Positions 31,164 to 42,016 of a stretch of 64,000 nucleotides of DNA are shown here, in pieces. Origin of the DNA: Gari tellinella (taxonomy: Eukaryota; Mollusca; Bivalvia; Cardiida; Psammobiidae). The stretch's first letter is position 1, and each line of letters starts with the position of its first letter. Location of the stretch: contig OV277862.1 of assembly GCA_922989275.2 (NCBI GenBank), positions 41,441,786 through 41,505,785 on the forward strand. Direction: 5' to 3'. The notes beneath the pieces were generated by a model. That model was not told where the DNA came from, did not search any database, and saw only the letters and a program-made list of their open reading frames with translations. The position numbers and the translations under genes are program-made.

Positions 31164-31554
31164 TAACTGTTTGTGGTCAGTGTGTTTAAAAAAGAAAGAA
31201 AAAAGTATGATACATATTTAATTTTATTAGTAAGATATTTTGGTAAATAAAATATATACCAGAAAGTATAAATAAGATTATGCATAAATAATGTATCATT
31301 TGGTACATGACATAAATATCTGATATAATACAAACAAGAGAGCATCAATGATTTGATCTTATCAGCTACTACTAAGAAGTTTTCAGGGGTTTCTAGCCTG
31401 CCCTGGAATATCTGTTTAAGTGTTGGATATCTTGATGATTCTTCTGCTGTGGAAATCTCTCACTGCGTCATGCAGGGTTCATAATATTTTAGTATTTTAA
31501 AAGCATAATTATGTTTCTTTAATCTGCTATTGAGCTGCTTTCGTCTGTACATAT

Positions 31555-31769
31555 TTAACCCTTTACCTGCTAATCCCGATTTTATTACAATCTGCAAACG
31601 GTTCAGATCCAGATAAGACGCTTAGTCAGGCAGCGTTTCATCTTGATACAAACTGTTTGACACTCGTTTTTGGTTTTCTATAATTGAAAATTGCATAGAA
31701 ATCTGAATGCTACGAAATTTGTAAACGACAATTTCAAAGAGTCGATATTATAGCAGGATAAGGGTTTAA
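31555..31769. mobile_element. Family F MITE
   Basis: TTAACCCTTTACCTGCTAAT to ATAGCAGGATAAGGGTTTAA; central arms moderately diverged. Confidence 0.8.
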
Positions 31770-31894
31770 ACTATAGAAAATCTATGTATGTAATACTTTA
31801 ATGGAGGGCCTCATGGAAGATTAGTCATTAGACTAAATGGGCTACCCTCTTTAAATAAAGTCTTCAATCAAAATCTTCAATCAAGAGTATTAAG

Positions 31895-32072
31895 TACAGG
31901 CAAACTTCGATATCTTTAACTTACTTTACTTGAACTATCTGATAGTTCAACACATGAACAGCATTATTTCATGCTCGGTTAAATTGAACATACGTGGGTA
32001 AGTCTCTTTTTAACTTTGAAATACGGGTATGTTCGACTTAACCGAGTTCGAGATATAGAAGTTCGACTGTAT
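31895..32072. mobile_element. Family G MITE
   Basis: TACAGGCAAACTTCGATATC to GATATAGAAGTTCGACTGTA; the central arms are only partly complementary. Confidence 0.7.
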
Positions 32073-32236
32073 TTGAAAAATTTACATCTAGATCTATGGA
32101 AGTGAAATAATTAAGGAGTGTGTTCCAATTCTTGGATGACTGTTTGAGTGAAGTCTATTATTAGTAGCCACTTTTGCTGTACATGTAATGGCAAATAATT
32201 TATTTTAAATGTAAACCATTTCCTTCATAGCTTTAG

Positions 32237-32432
32237 TACAGTCGAATTTCGACATCTCAAACTCGGTTAAGTAGAACATACCCGTATTTCAAAGTTAAAA
32301 CGTGGCTAAGCCACGTTTTAACTTTGAAAAACGGGTATGTTCGACATAACCGAGCATAAATAATGAAGTTTATGTGTCTACATATCGAATAGTTCGAGTT
32401 AAGCGAGTTTGAGATATCAAAGTTCGACTGTA
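32237..32432. mobile_element. Family G MITE, near-perfect palindrome
   Basis: TACAGTCGAATTTCGACATC to GATATCAAAGTTCGACTGTA, centre AAAACGTGGC / GCCACGTTTT flanked by ACATACCCGT / ACGGGTATGT. Confidence 0.9.
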
Positions 32433-32439
32433 TCTGCTG

Positions 32440-32576
32440 AAAGAAGCTTTACACTTTACTTACAGCATAGTTTAAGCAGTCCCCTGTAGTGATGAAGTGA
32501 ATATTTCCCATGGAACTATTTTCTTCAGTGGAGGAATTAAGTGTAAAAATGTGTATCAATGGAGTAAAGGGCTAAA
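32440..32576. repeat. Family A right-arm fragment
   Basis: AAGCTTTACACTTTACTTAC, then TTTTCTTCAGTGGAGGAATTAA and CAATGGAGTAAAGGGCTAA. Confidence 0.6.
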
Positions 32577-32699
32577 AACAAGCTGAAGCTGATGGCAGAA
32601 CAAAAGAGATTATGCTGAAAGCTGCATGTGAAGCTTTCTGCATTACTTCTGTCCTGCATAAAGTATTTACTTGTACAGATCCTCATGCTTCTCTTTTGA

Positions 32700-32965
32700 A
32701 TAATTTCTTATCTATTAGCAGATAAACACACCTTTTTACGTCTTTAATTTATTCCTCCACTGATGTAAATATTTCCACTTTTTACAGTAACGATTATGTA
32801 TCATAATAAATATTTTCTATAGCCTAACAGATCTATGGTAGCTTAAAGCAGGCTTAAATAAAGAAGAATAGGCCTTAAAGTGCTGCTGCATTCTGCTTGA
32901 TCTTCAACCTGCTTTGTGGTCACCTGTTTTCGAAACTAGAAACATGTTATGGGGTAATGGGTTAA
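32700..32965. mobile_element. Family A MITE
   Basis: Right end TTATGGGGTAATGGGTTAA; the left end is diverged. Central GCAGGCTTAAATAAAGAAGA is mismatched with its partner arm. Confidence 0.7.
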
Positions 32966-33031
32966 TATAGTTTGAACGTAGGCTTGTAATATTGAATAAA
33001 CCCATTTGTTTCAGGTCAGCTAATTTAGTGT

Positions 33032-33526
33032 TTAACCCATTACCCCATAGCCTGTTTCTAGTTTTGAAGACATGTGACCACTTAAAGCAGACTGAAAGCA
33101 GACTGAAAGGAAAGCAGAATGTGCCTTAACTCTTTCCTCCCTGAAACTTTAAATGGACAATTCCAGTTCCCATTTAAGTCTAGTCCATTTCTGACTTTAA
33201 AGGGTTGTTTTTGTCAATGATTGGCATTATGACAAACAGTGAAGACCCTGATCAGAGGGCTCCTTTCGGAGCCCTCTGATCTGGGTCTTCACTGTTTGCA
33301 TAGGACAAGTGTTCTTTTCACATATACACTGTTTGAAAAGGACGCCTATAGGCGGGACTAGGGTTCAAAGGGTTAAGGCACATTCTGCTTTACTTTTAGC
33401 CTGCTTTAAGCTACCATCTGCTAGGATATTGATACATGTTTGTGACAATATAAATTGGAGCTATTTTCTTCAGTGCATGAAAATTTTAAAGGCCTAAAAG
33501 GATGTCTTTATGGGGTAAAGGGTTAG
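33032..33526. mobile_element. Family A MITE split by a family B MITE
   Basis: TTAACCCATTACCCCATAGC to TTTATGGGGTAAAGGGTTA, with family B at its exact centre (33126-33376). AAGCAGACTGAAAG is duplicated in the left arm. Confidence 0.88.
33126..33376. mobile_element. Family B MITE nested at the centre of a family A MITE
   Basis: Sits exactly at the TTAA in the GTGCCTTAAGGCAC centre of family A: left boundary GTGCCTTAACTC, right boundary GGGTTAAGGCAC. The TTAA is duplicated. Confidence 0.93.
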
Positions 33527-33716
33527 CACACAGGTGCTAAGAGGCTAGTGTATGTGACTATTCTGATATAATCAAAAGTTGATTCAAATTGGTTCATAGA
33601 TACATTGTTATTTTAGCATTAAGCCCAATTGAGCATCTGGATTAGATGCATGATTTAAATGCTCTGCTAAAAGAGTTTAAATGCCGTGCTAAAAGTTTAC
33701 ATAAAACATTATAGTT

Positions 33717-33955
33717 TAAACCTTTGCTCCATAGCCTATTTCTAGTTTTGAAGATATATCATATGACCACTTAAAGCAGGCTAAAAGTAAAGCAGAATTT
33801 GCCTTAAGGCATATTCTGCTTTCAGCCTGCTTTAAGCTACCATCTGCTAGGATATAGAATTTATTGTTGTGCACATTCATGGTTTTATAAACTTTTTTCT
33901 TCAGTGGTGGATTAAATCAAGGCTTTAAAATGTGTATTTATGCTTTACTCTTGTC
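33717..33955. mobile_element. Family A MITE, right end decayed
   Basis: TTAAACCTTTGCTCCATAGC at the left, GCCTTAAGGCATATTCTGCT at the centre, and AATGTGTATTTATGC near the right end. Confidence 0.7.
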
Positions 33956-34002
33956 CTGCATATAAAAGTAACATACATGTCTTTTGAGAGCTAAAAGCTT
34001 AT

Positions 34003-34255
34003 TTAACCCATTACCCTATAGTCTGTTTCTAGTATTGAATATAGGCGTCCACTAAAAGCAGGTTGAAAGTAAAGCAGAATGCGCCCTCAGGCGCATTCTG
34101 CTTTACTTTCAGCCTGCTTTAAGCTAGCATCTGCTAGAATTTAGAAATTTTTTATTGTGGCTCATTTGCATGACTGTAAAAAATTGGAACTTTTTTCATC
34201 AGAGGATGAATAAATTTAATGCGCTAAAAGGCGCTTCTATGAGGTAAAGGGTTAA
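34003..34255. mobile_element. Family A MITE downstream of the receptor gene
   Basis: TTAACCCATTACCCTATAGT to TATGAGGTAAAGGGTTAA, clean centre GCGCCCTCAGGCGC. It lies 146 bp beyond the receptor stop codon. Confidence 0.9.
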
Positions 34256-34400
34256 AGTGCGGGTGCTGAACACAAGATTGACTGTTGCTACACGTTACAT
34301 GAAGCAAACAGTGGAGATGTCTCATTGAGGTTGTTCAAAATTTGGCATCTAGGTGTGCACTAATGGTAAATGTCACTTTTCAAGTTTTCAAGTATGTTGA

Positions 34401-35615
34401 TTATTTACACTGCCTGAAGCGATAGAATATGTTCCTATAGCCCTTCTTTACTTGTTGTCGGAATCGCATGTCACAGAAGCCATAAATGATGGAATTGGCC
34501 ATGTTGTTTATAAACACAAACCACAAGAAAGTGTTGAAAGTTACTTTACCAGCAAAGGACATATCGGGATACCAGGCTTCGTTAGTGAAGGTAGCAATAC
34601 GTAGAGTTAAGTATGGGATGTAACTAATAAAGAATACCACTGTAATCCAAAACAACATAATCGTTGTACGCCTCGTCCTGTCAAACTTTCTTATCGACCT
34701 TCTCAATGACTTACGCCTTGACTCTCTTTCATCGAAACTGAAAGCTCTTGTTCTTGTTCTAATTATCTGGTCTCTAGAAGTTCGGTCAAAGTTTGAGGAA
34801 TCGGTGTTTGTGCTTTCATCGCGTTGCTTGTCACTGTACTCGTTAGAATCTGTACTGCCAGAGTGGAAGTTGGCAGCATCCTTGAAGCCAAACTTCTCAG
34901 CATTTCTAACATTAGTTGTCTCTGTGCTGGTGTCCTCCAGTGTACTCCTGAATGTACGGTGGTTCCAGATCACACGGCCAATCAAGCTGTACAGCACCAC
35001 TAAGACAATGAAACAGCTTAGAGATATAAGTAGGAGAGCACCATTGAAGTATACAGGGTAGTAGGTATGTTTGTACTGGTCCAGTATGTTACACTCCTCT
35101 CCATGGATACCTGGCACTCCAGTCTCTATAGCGGTACTGCCATATAGAACTATAGCCGGCCAGGACAGTAGCAGTGATAGTATCATCCCAAGGAAGCATG
35201 TCACCTTGGCTGTCAGCATAGACATCTGTTTACCCATGGGCACACAGATCTTCCTGTACCGATCCACAGCTATCACTATCAGAATAGCTACAGAAGATAT
35301 ACAGATGAAGAAATTGTTGAATGTCAGAATCTTACATAGGACTGACTCATAGAAGGTGTAAGGTTTCCTGAAGTTGATCACAACGAATGGCATACCCACA
35401 GAGCAAGTGATGGTGTCAAGTATAGCTAAACACAGGATGAACACTCGGTGATTTGACGGCTTCATACAGAATGTATAGACTAGTAGAACATGAATATTTC
35501 CCACAATGCCAATCACAATGAGGACGCAGACTAGCACCGTACCTCCCATGTATAGCTTGGCTTCCTCGTTATTCAAGTCCTCCAGTGAAATATCATTAGT
35601 TCCATTGGCAGCCAT
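34401..35615 (-). CDS. Class A G-protein-coupled receptor, intronless
   Basis: A 404-residue seven-helix receptor of the rhodopsin family, expected at the plasma membrane coupling to G proteins. Visible landmarks are an N-glycosylation site (N4-G-T), GN at 39-40 in helix 1, LAILD ending at D67 in helix 2, C94 and C175 for the extracellular disulfide, DRY at 118-120, SWP at 151-153, a long basic third intracellular loop (about 215-316), YIPY in helix 6 instead of the usual CWxP, and NSIIY at 374-378 in place of NPxxY. The overall look is of a peptide or amine receptor of the kind often labelled cholecystokinin- or orexin-receptor-like in molluscs; the ligand cannot be told. It lies antisense in the 12.6 kb importin-4 intron, has no intron in its ORF, and starts at the first ATG. 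Intronlessness suggests origin by retrocopy or a single-exon receptor family. Confidence 0.9.
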   Translation of the reverse strand: MAANGTNDISLEDLNNEEAKLYMGGTVLVCVLIVIGIVGNIHVLLVYTFCMKPSNHRVFILCLAILDTITCSVGMPFVVINFRKPYTFYESVLCKILTFNNFFICISSVAILIVIAVDRYRKICVPMGKQMSMLTAKVTCFLGMILSLLLSWPAIVLYGSTAIETGVPGIHGEECNILDQYKHTYYPVYFNGALLLISLSCFIVLVVLYSLIGRVIWNHRTFRSTLEDTSTETTNVRNAEKFGFKDAANFHSGSTDSNEYSDKQRDESTNTDSSNFDRTSRDQIIRTRTRAFSFDERESRRKSLRRSIRKFDRTRRTTIMLFWITVVFFISYIPYLTLRIATFTNEAWYPDMSFAGKVTFNTFLWFVFINNMANSIIYGFCDMRFRQQVKKGYRNIFYRFRQCK

Positions 35616-35849
35616 GATTTCCTCTTAGATTCCTTCTCTCACTGATAGTCCTGAGTTCATAACAAGCTTTATGTTGCACATTCAGTGTGACATCTGCAAA
35701 TCTTTTTCCGATGTTCTTGATCACAAAAAACGTTCTAATTGACGAAATAAAGAATTCTTTTCAAGTGAAAGAAAAGCAAAGAACTCTAAAAGCCTTTAGA
35801 ATCTCCTATAGAAAACAACATTGCAGCATGTCCCAGTCATTACTTCTGA
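35616..35849 (-). promoter_or_regulatory. Probable 5' flank of the receptor gene
   Basis: The 230 bp between the receptor ATG and a family C MITE. No TATA box or other defined element can be supported; given as location only. Confidence 0.25.
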
Positions 35850-36042
35850 CAGGGCTCCAGATAAGGGGGGTATTTCAAAATTTATAATCTTTATTTCTGC
35901 ATTAAACCCTATGGTGTCACTACTCATTAGAATCGTCTTGAAGAGACGATTCTAATGAGTGGTAACACCATAGGATTTGGTGCTGAAATGAGTGTGAAAA
36001 CATTGGATTTGTTCAGTTTACCCCCTCTTATCTGGAGTCCTG
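35850..36042. mobile_element. Family C MITE upstream of the receptor gene
   Basis: CAGGGCTCCAGATAAG to TCTTATCTGGAGTCCTG, with TTCTGA and TCCTGA flanks (6 bp, one mismatch). It lies about 235 bp 5' of the receptor start codon and could fall in its promoter or 5' UTR. Confidence 0.85.
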
Positions 36043-36267
36043 TCCTGAAGGCTGCTACTTCACATGTTTGTCCTGTAACATCACTTGCACTGTCCAAACA
36101 CCATCTCTCCCTGTCCACTCCTAACCAAGCCCTTGACGGAGTGATAATGATAAAGAGAATTTTACATTTGGTCATGCATACAAATTTCACGTTCAGCGGT
36201 TGCCGTAACAAACCCTACAGTCTGGCCTGTGTCCACCAAACATTTCAAAGATAAATGCATGTACTAT

Positions 36268-36345
36268 CCTTGTCAGAGGGTTGGCTGAATGCAGAAAGCT
36301 CCTTTGGGAGCTTTCTGCATTACTTTCGTGCTTCATTAAGCCACC
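36268..36345. repeat. Hairpin related to family D core
   Basis: GAATGCAGAAAGCTCCTTTG and GGAGCTTTCTGCATTACTTTC pair around a short loop. Terminal repeats are not seen. Confidence 0.6.
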
Positions 36346-36465
36346 TCCTTGTCTTTACGGATGATTGTACATCTAAATAAAGTAGTCACTGAAGACATGC
36401 ATGACTGTGGATTGGACATTGAAGAACTGAATAGAAACAGCTTAGTCCTTTAATGCTATATCTAC

Positions 36466-36681
36466 ACAGTGAAACCTCTATATAACATTTTACAACTTGT
36501 GAATTGTGTTCAATATTAGGTGTTTAAAGTCAGGTGACATCTTAAAGCAAGGTGACAGTGAAACAGAAAGCTCCTAAAGGAGCTTTCTGTTTAACTGTCA
36601 CCTTGCTTTAAGCTGTCACCTGTCTTTTATACAATCAATTAACCTTCTTTTTAGTGGTCGTAATAGAGAGGTTTTACTGTA
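36466..36681. mobile_element. Family D MITE
   Basis: ACAGTGAAACCTCTATATAA to AGAGAGGTTTTACTGTA; centre AACAGAAAGCTCCTAAAGGA and inverse; arms AAAGCAAGGTGACAG / CTGTCACCTTGCTTT. Confidence 0.88.
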
Positions 36682-37404
36682 TGAATAGTGTTATAATAGA
36701 CTTTGTCAAGTAAATTGAAGTTGGTGAAGTTGGTGTATCTGCATGTATGTTGAAATCAATAGTGAGCAGCTTTTGTTTCTGGCAAACAACACTCTAAAGA
36801 TCTAATTGGAGTCCTTTGATCTGATTTTACACAGTTTGCTAAAAAATCAGTGTTTCTCTGTCCCAGTTTGAAGAGATGGTAACAATTAAGATACTGAACT
36901 TACTAGGATAAACTATTTGTGCTAATCCCCTTGTACTGAGGTTTGATGTTAGGTCATAATGATGGGTTTGCACAAGATGTTTTAATCTTACAGTGTAACC
37001 TGTAGCAAGTGTCCATTTTGTTACAGAAATATACCAGTGTCTTAAAGAAATGATTGTTTAATGCAGGACAAACATAATGCAGAATGGTCACAAAGGAGCT
37101 TTCTGCTTAACTTAGGGTTTTGTACTAAGTTGCAGTCTGTCTTGAAGACAGCAAGTGCATGTTTAGATGGTCATTCTGTACAGAATCGACAATTACATAG
37201 CAAAATACTCTACACCTTTAGAAGGTTAAATACTACAGTTGTGTATTATTTATGTATTACTAGGTTCTGTTACCACTTTGGGTAAATGTTGCAAATTTTA
37301 ATCACTTTCAAATGCGTCTGAAAACAGAGTTGTTAATTTTTTAATCGTACGATGTTTCGTAAGACAGACCCCAAGTGTATGTCTTTGAATATGATACACA
37401 AAAC

Positions 37405-37573
37405 GGTGCTCCGGATAAGAGAGAGTAAACTGAAAATTTCCAACATTTTCTCTATTGTTTCAGCACCGAATCCTATGGTGTAACTACTCTTCGAGACAAT
37501 TCTAATGAGTGGTAACACCATAGGGTTAAATGCAGAAATAAAGATTTTAGTTTTTGAAATACTCCCCTTATCT
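37405..37573. mobile_element. Family C MITE, truncated end
   Basis: CGGTGCTCCGGATAAGAG to TCCCCTTATCT, central arm partly deleted. Confidence 0.65.
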
Positions 37574-37712
37574 AACTATGCAGACTAATCAGAAGACTTC
37601 TCCAAAAAGTGTAGAGTTTGGCCTTTACTGTTCGCAAGAGAGGGATAGGTTTGATACTAAGGACAGGTGAATTTGTAATGCAGGGCAAATAGTTTTGGAG
37701 ATTGCTGCTTTC

Positions 37713-38165
37713 ACCCCATAGCCTATTTCTAGTTTGGAAGAAATAAATGTAACCACTTAAAGCGTATTAACTCTTTCCTCCCTAAAACTTTAAATAGACA
37801 ATTCCAGTTTCCATTTAAGTCTAGTCCATTTCTGACTTTTAAGGGTTGTTCTTGTCAATTTTGACATTACTGACAAACAGCGAAGACCCTGATCAGAGGG
37901 CTCCTTTTGGAGCCCTCTGATCTGGGTCTTCACTGTTTGCATAGGACAAGTGTACTATTCTCATGTTCACTGTTTGAAAAGCACGCCTATATGCGGGACT
38001 AGGGTTCAAAGAGTTAAGGCATGTTCTGCTTTAAACTACAATCTACTAGGATATAGAAAAAGTTCCTCATGGTACATTTTCATGCATATAAAGCGGAACT
38101 ATTTTCTTCATTGGAGGAATAAATTAAAGGCGTAAAAAGGCAATATCTATGGGGTAATGAGTTAT
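37713..38165. mobile_element. Family A MITE split by a family B MITE
   Basis: CACCCCATAGCCTATTTCTAG at the left, family B at 37767-38017, then the right half ending CTATGGGGTAATGAGTTA. Confidence 0.8.
37767..38017. mobile_element. Family B MITE nested in a family A MITE
   Basis: Left boundary CGTATTAACTC and right boundary GAGTTAAGGCATG. The family A right arm (TTCTGCTTTAAACTAC) resumes after it. Confidence 0.88.
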
Positions 38166-38221
38166 TATTGAAAGCATTCAGCTGCCATGACTTATTTGAA
38201 TAGCCTTTGAACACAGGTTTG

Positions 38222-38475
38222 TAAACCCATTACCCCATAAATATGTTATTTTACGCCTTTAATTTATTACTCCACTGAAGAAAATTGTTGAAATTTATAC
38301 AGTTATGGATATGTATCATAAAAAATATTTTCTATACCATAGCAGATGACAGCTGAAAGCAGACTGAAAGTAAAGCAGAATGGGCCTTAAGGCCAATTTT
38401 GCTTTTCTTTCAACCTGCTTTAAGTGGCCATCCGTCTTCAAAACTAGAAACAGGCTATGGAGTAAAGGGTCAAAT
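38222..38475. mobile_element. Family A MITE
   Basis: TAAACCCATTACCCCATAAA to CTATGGAGTAAAGGGTCAA, central GGGCCTTAAGGCCAATTTTG. Confidence 0.85.
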
Positions 38476-38697
38476 AGCCTTTATGGTATGTGGTGAGGCA
38501 GTATAAATATGTTGATGGTGTCTTGCTGGGCGATGGTCAATTACAGTTGAGCTCTATAGAAGGCTTGGCCAAGGACTGGTCAGGCTATTTAATGCTCTAT
38601 TAGACAGGGCCGAGGGGTATTGTAGTTTGGACAGATAGATAATGAGTAACCAGGGGTATACAGTTGTAAGCTGTCTTCAACCTACTGTTCAAAACAT

Positions 38698-38905
38698 ACA
38701 GTGAAACCTCGCTGTTACGACCACTGAAAGAAGGCCTATTGATTTCATTAAATACAGGTGACAGCTTAAAGCAAGGTGAATGTAAGATAGAAAGCCCTCA
38801 AATGAGCTTTCTGTTTTACATTCACCTTGGTTTAAGCAGTCACCTGCCATAAACAACTGCTAATTTACATTAATTTAGTGGCCATAATACAGAGGTATTA
38901 CTGTA
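38698..38905. mobile_element. Family D MITE
   Basis: ACAGTGAAACCTCGCTGTTA to CAGAGGTATTACTGTA, centre AGAAAGCCCTCAAATGAGCT. Confidence 0.85.
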
Positions 38906-38929
38906 GATGTGTGTAGTCTACAACAGCTG

Positions 38930-39005
38930 GTAGCTTAATGCTGGACAAAAGTAATGCAGAAAGCTCCTTAAGGAGCTTTCTGCATTACTTTTGTCCAGCA
39001 TTAAG
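38930..39005. repeat. Perfect 64-bp hairpin
   Basis: CTTAATGCTGGACAAAAGTA ATGCAGAAAGCTCC is exactly repeated in inverse up to CCAGCATTAAG. Confidence 0.75.
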
Positions 39006-39399
39006 AAAGATCCTGTTTGTATTAATTGGAAAGCGTCTTTGAAATAGAAATTTGTTAAGCCTTCGAAATGAATTATCCATGAGCACTGGTTTGACTGTAC
39101 ATGCTCTCAGGAAAGCCCATATACAACCTGACACAGGTGGAGCAATGGGTGTTATACTGGGCCTTATGAACAGTTGACTTCTCAAGTGTAAGCTGGGTAG
39201 GCTCCTAGGGATTCAGTGAGTTAAGTGGGCAAAGCCCAGCTGGGCCCAGTCTTTGTTACAACTGCAAAGGGCTAACACATACAGGCCTGGATGATTTCAA
39301 CGAAAATAATTATAGCTGAAAATCACATGCAGTCCACTTCAGTCTCAATATTTTGAAATCTCTGATGTCAAACATACCTTTTAGGCTTTATTTCTACAT

Positions 39400-39636
39400 T
39401 AACCCTTTCCAGGATAGAAGCGCCTTTTAGCACATTTAATTCATTCCTACCCAGAAGAAAATATTTCCACTTTATACAGTCATGACCATGTACAATAAGA
39501 AATAATTCCTATATCCTAGCAGATGGTTGCTTAAAGCAGGCTGTAAAAAAAGTGCTTTACTTTCAACATGCTTTCAGTAACACTAAATGGTCACCTGTCT
39601 TCAAAACTAGAAACAGGTTATGGGGTGACGGGTTAA
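39400..39636. mobile_element. Family A MITE, central deletion
   Basis: TTAACCCTTTCCAGGATAGA to TTATGGGGTGACGGGTTAA; the hairpin is reduced to GCTGTAAAAAAAGTGCTTTA. Confidence 0.8.
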
Positions 39637-39996
39637 AAATACCTATATTTCTACTGTTAAATTGTGACATGTTAAGTTGACATAAGTCGAAAATACTTGC
39701 ATTTTGAAGTTGAAATGTAGCTAAACTAGGTTTTAAGTTAAAATTCATGCAAGTTTGAATAGATGAGTATACCCTCATTCATTCTTAATATCAGAACAGC
39801 CTCTCATATAGATCTACACTGGATGACAATGCCCTCTTTTGGAGACACTAGACATTTAGCTCAAACGGTGCTGAATTTTCAAATTAGAAAGGAGTGGAAC
39901 TTTTATGATTTGTAATACACAGATTTGATAAAAGTCCAGATATGATTAAGGTTGAAAATAGGCATAAAATGTTAATCTTTTATCTCCACAGAAGCC

Positions 39997-40183
39997 CCAG
40001 AGCTTCAGATATGAGGAGTATTTAAAAAAAAAAAAAACCCACTAAAATCTTTATTTTTGCATTAAACCCTATGGTGTCAATGAGACAATTCTAATGAGTA
40101 GTAACTCAATAGGATTTTGTGTTGAAATGAGTGAGAAAATTTTGTATTTGTTTACTGAAGCCCCTTGTTGCACCCCTACCTGT
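39997..40183. mobile_element. Family C MITE, degraded
   Basis: CAGAGCTTCAGATATGAGG, an expanded A-tract, then GAGACAATTCTAATGAGTAG and GTGAGAAAATTTTGTATTTG. Confidence 0.65.
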
Positions 40184-41530
40184 TCCTCAATATAAGTGTC
40201 AAAATGAATATTTATTGATGGTGTTGAAAACAGGTGAAAATTAAAAGCAAGATGAAAATAACAATGAAAGATCTTTAGAGCTTTCTGCTTTAATTTCATC
40301 TTTCTTTAAGCAGTATCCTGCCTTGAATGCAGTAAAACATCAGGGATTTGCACTTTTGAATATGGAGGAAGTGTAAAACAAATCACTGTTTGCAAAAGTA
40401 GTTCAAAAATAATCAAATTACTGTCAAAATCCATGAAGCATGAAGACAGGTGACCACTTAACCCTTTCCTCCATAGAAGTGCCTCCACGGAAGAAATCAA
40501 TTCCAATTCATAGTCACGAACATGTACCATAAGAAATTTTTTTTTTTATCACATAAACGTGCAAAATATAGAGGGCCGTAAAAATCGTATGGCCCACTGG
40601 GCATATATTTTATACTAATTTTCGAATCACCAAAATAATGTACTACTACGCCGACTGTAAATCAGTTAAGAGAATCTAGACAAACATAGATCACCACTAG
40701 GTATTGAAACATTTCGAAGTGTCCTAGAAACATTATCCCTAGCAGTCTCGCAAACTCAGGCTGCAAATCAGGCTAAACTTAATACTACGTAGACTTTAGT
40801 ATTAACAGTGACTCAGACTGTTTTTCAAATTTAGATGTTACAATGATAATGACGTCATGTTACGTCTTGACGTTATTTTGAAAACGAAACTAGATTCTTA
40901 ATGTCAAATGATCATTTTTAGTCATTTAGATCAACTTTAATTTAAATATTAATTTAAAATTTGAATATGGTATCAGAGAAGTCTTTTCACAACGTAATGG
41001 TGTTGATTTTCTTTACGTTAATATGATTGGTGTTTTTATCCACGGATGAATAAAACCGAATAACACCTATGACGAATCGTTTACCTAAGAGCCGAGGGCA
41101 AAAGTGAAAGTAAGACCGTTCGGATTTTCGTGTCATTTGGTGTTTATGTGATAAATAGGATATCACTAAGACTCGCAAAATATCATTTTTATCCAACTCG
41201 TTCAATAAATTCATTACTGAAAAAACACTCATTCAATATCCTCTATATATCTAGCAGAGTGTAGCTGAAAACAGGCTGAAAGTAAAGCAGATAGCAGATG
41301 TGCCTACAGGTTTTCTGTATTCATCCCCCCCCCCCTCTCTCTCTCTCTCTCTCTGGGGCGTCCAATTAGCCCATAGATGGCAGAAACAACGATGACGTTA
41401 ACACACAAACCAAGCCTGTGATGCATATTAATTACTGTATAAAATGGAACTATTTTCTTCAGTGGAAGAATGGATTGAATGTAGTCACAGTGTTTGGTTG
41501 AGACAAAATGAGTAGGATTTATGTTTCAGA
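40184..41530. other. Intron sequence before exon W14
   Basis: Family A and D fragments (AAGCAAGATGAAAATAACAA, AACCCTTTCCTCCATAGAAG), then a higher-CpG stretch (40560-41230) with GAGGGCCGTAAAAATCGTAT and GACGTCATGTTACGTC. No gene recognised. Confidence 0.45.
41324..41354 (+). repeat. C-tract and (CT)n microsatellite at a SINE tail
   Basis: About nine C followed by CT dinucleotides, then GGGGCGTCCAATTAGCCCATAG, the SINE tail seen at 18517. Confidence 0.85.
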
Positions 41531-41653
41531 TACCCTAGGTGTTCTAGCAAGGTGTGTAGGGGCAGAGATATTCCAGCCACTACTGAAGGAAAGTATGGCA
41601 TTTGGCCTGAAACTTCTGGACACAGCTGAAGACCCAGACCAGAGAAGATGCAT
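41530..41653 (+). CDS. IPO4: Importin-4, exon W14
   Basis: Completes Asp, then TLGVLARCVGAEIFQPLLKE and SMAFGLKLLDTAEDPDQRRC, matching human TLGVLARAVGEPMRPLAEEC through DDPDLRRC. The acceptor is ATGTTTCAG and the donor GTAAGT. A HINE-like element begins at 41668, only 14 bp after the exon end, yet the donor is intact. Confidence 0.93.
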
Positions 41654-41667
41654 GTAAGTTGGTTTTT

Positions 41668-41980
41668 AGCTCACCTGAGCACAAAGAACTCAAGGTGAGC
41701 TATTGTGATCGGTTGCCGTACGTCCGTGTCCGTGTCCGTGTCGTCTGTTCACAATTTGTTTCAGATAACTTCTTCTCTGACACCAATGGCCCAATTTTAA
41801 CCAAACTTGATCAGATACATACTGTAGTTGTGAGCTTCAAAAATTGTTCAAAAAAAGTGGGTGGGGCCATCGGTCTTGTTGCCATGGCAACCATGCACGA
41901 TATCTAAAAAAATCTTCTTCTCAAAAACGACTGGTCCGATTTCAATTTTGTTTGCACCAAAATGTTTCTCAATTAATATA
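41668..41980 (+). mobile_element. 5' part of a HINE-like element split by the 5.7 kb transposon
   Basis: Starts AGCTCACCTGAGC with an inverse copy CTCAAGGTGAGCT, followed by GTCCGTGTCCGTG and a stretch resembling its later repeats (TTCTTCTCAAAAACGACTGG). The element continues at 47670 beyond the insertion. Confidence 0.7.
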
Positions 41981-42016
41981 TGTGACCCGCCACGCGAAAA
42001 GGGCCCTTCAGGGTGA
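41981..42016 (+). repeat. Left 36-bp terminal inverted repeat of the 5.7 kb transposon
   Basis: Begins TGTGACCCGCC and ends CTTCAGGGTGA. It is the exact reverse complement of 47634-47669. After base 36 the two ends diverge. Confidence 0.9.

Noticed and set aside
34804..35352. + strand ORFs opposite the receptor gene
   Set aside because: Antisense shadows of the strong minus-strand receptor ORF.
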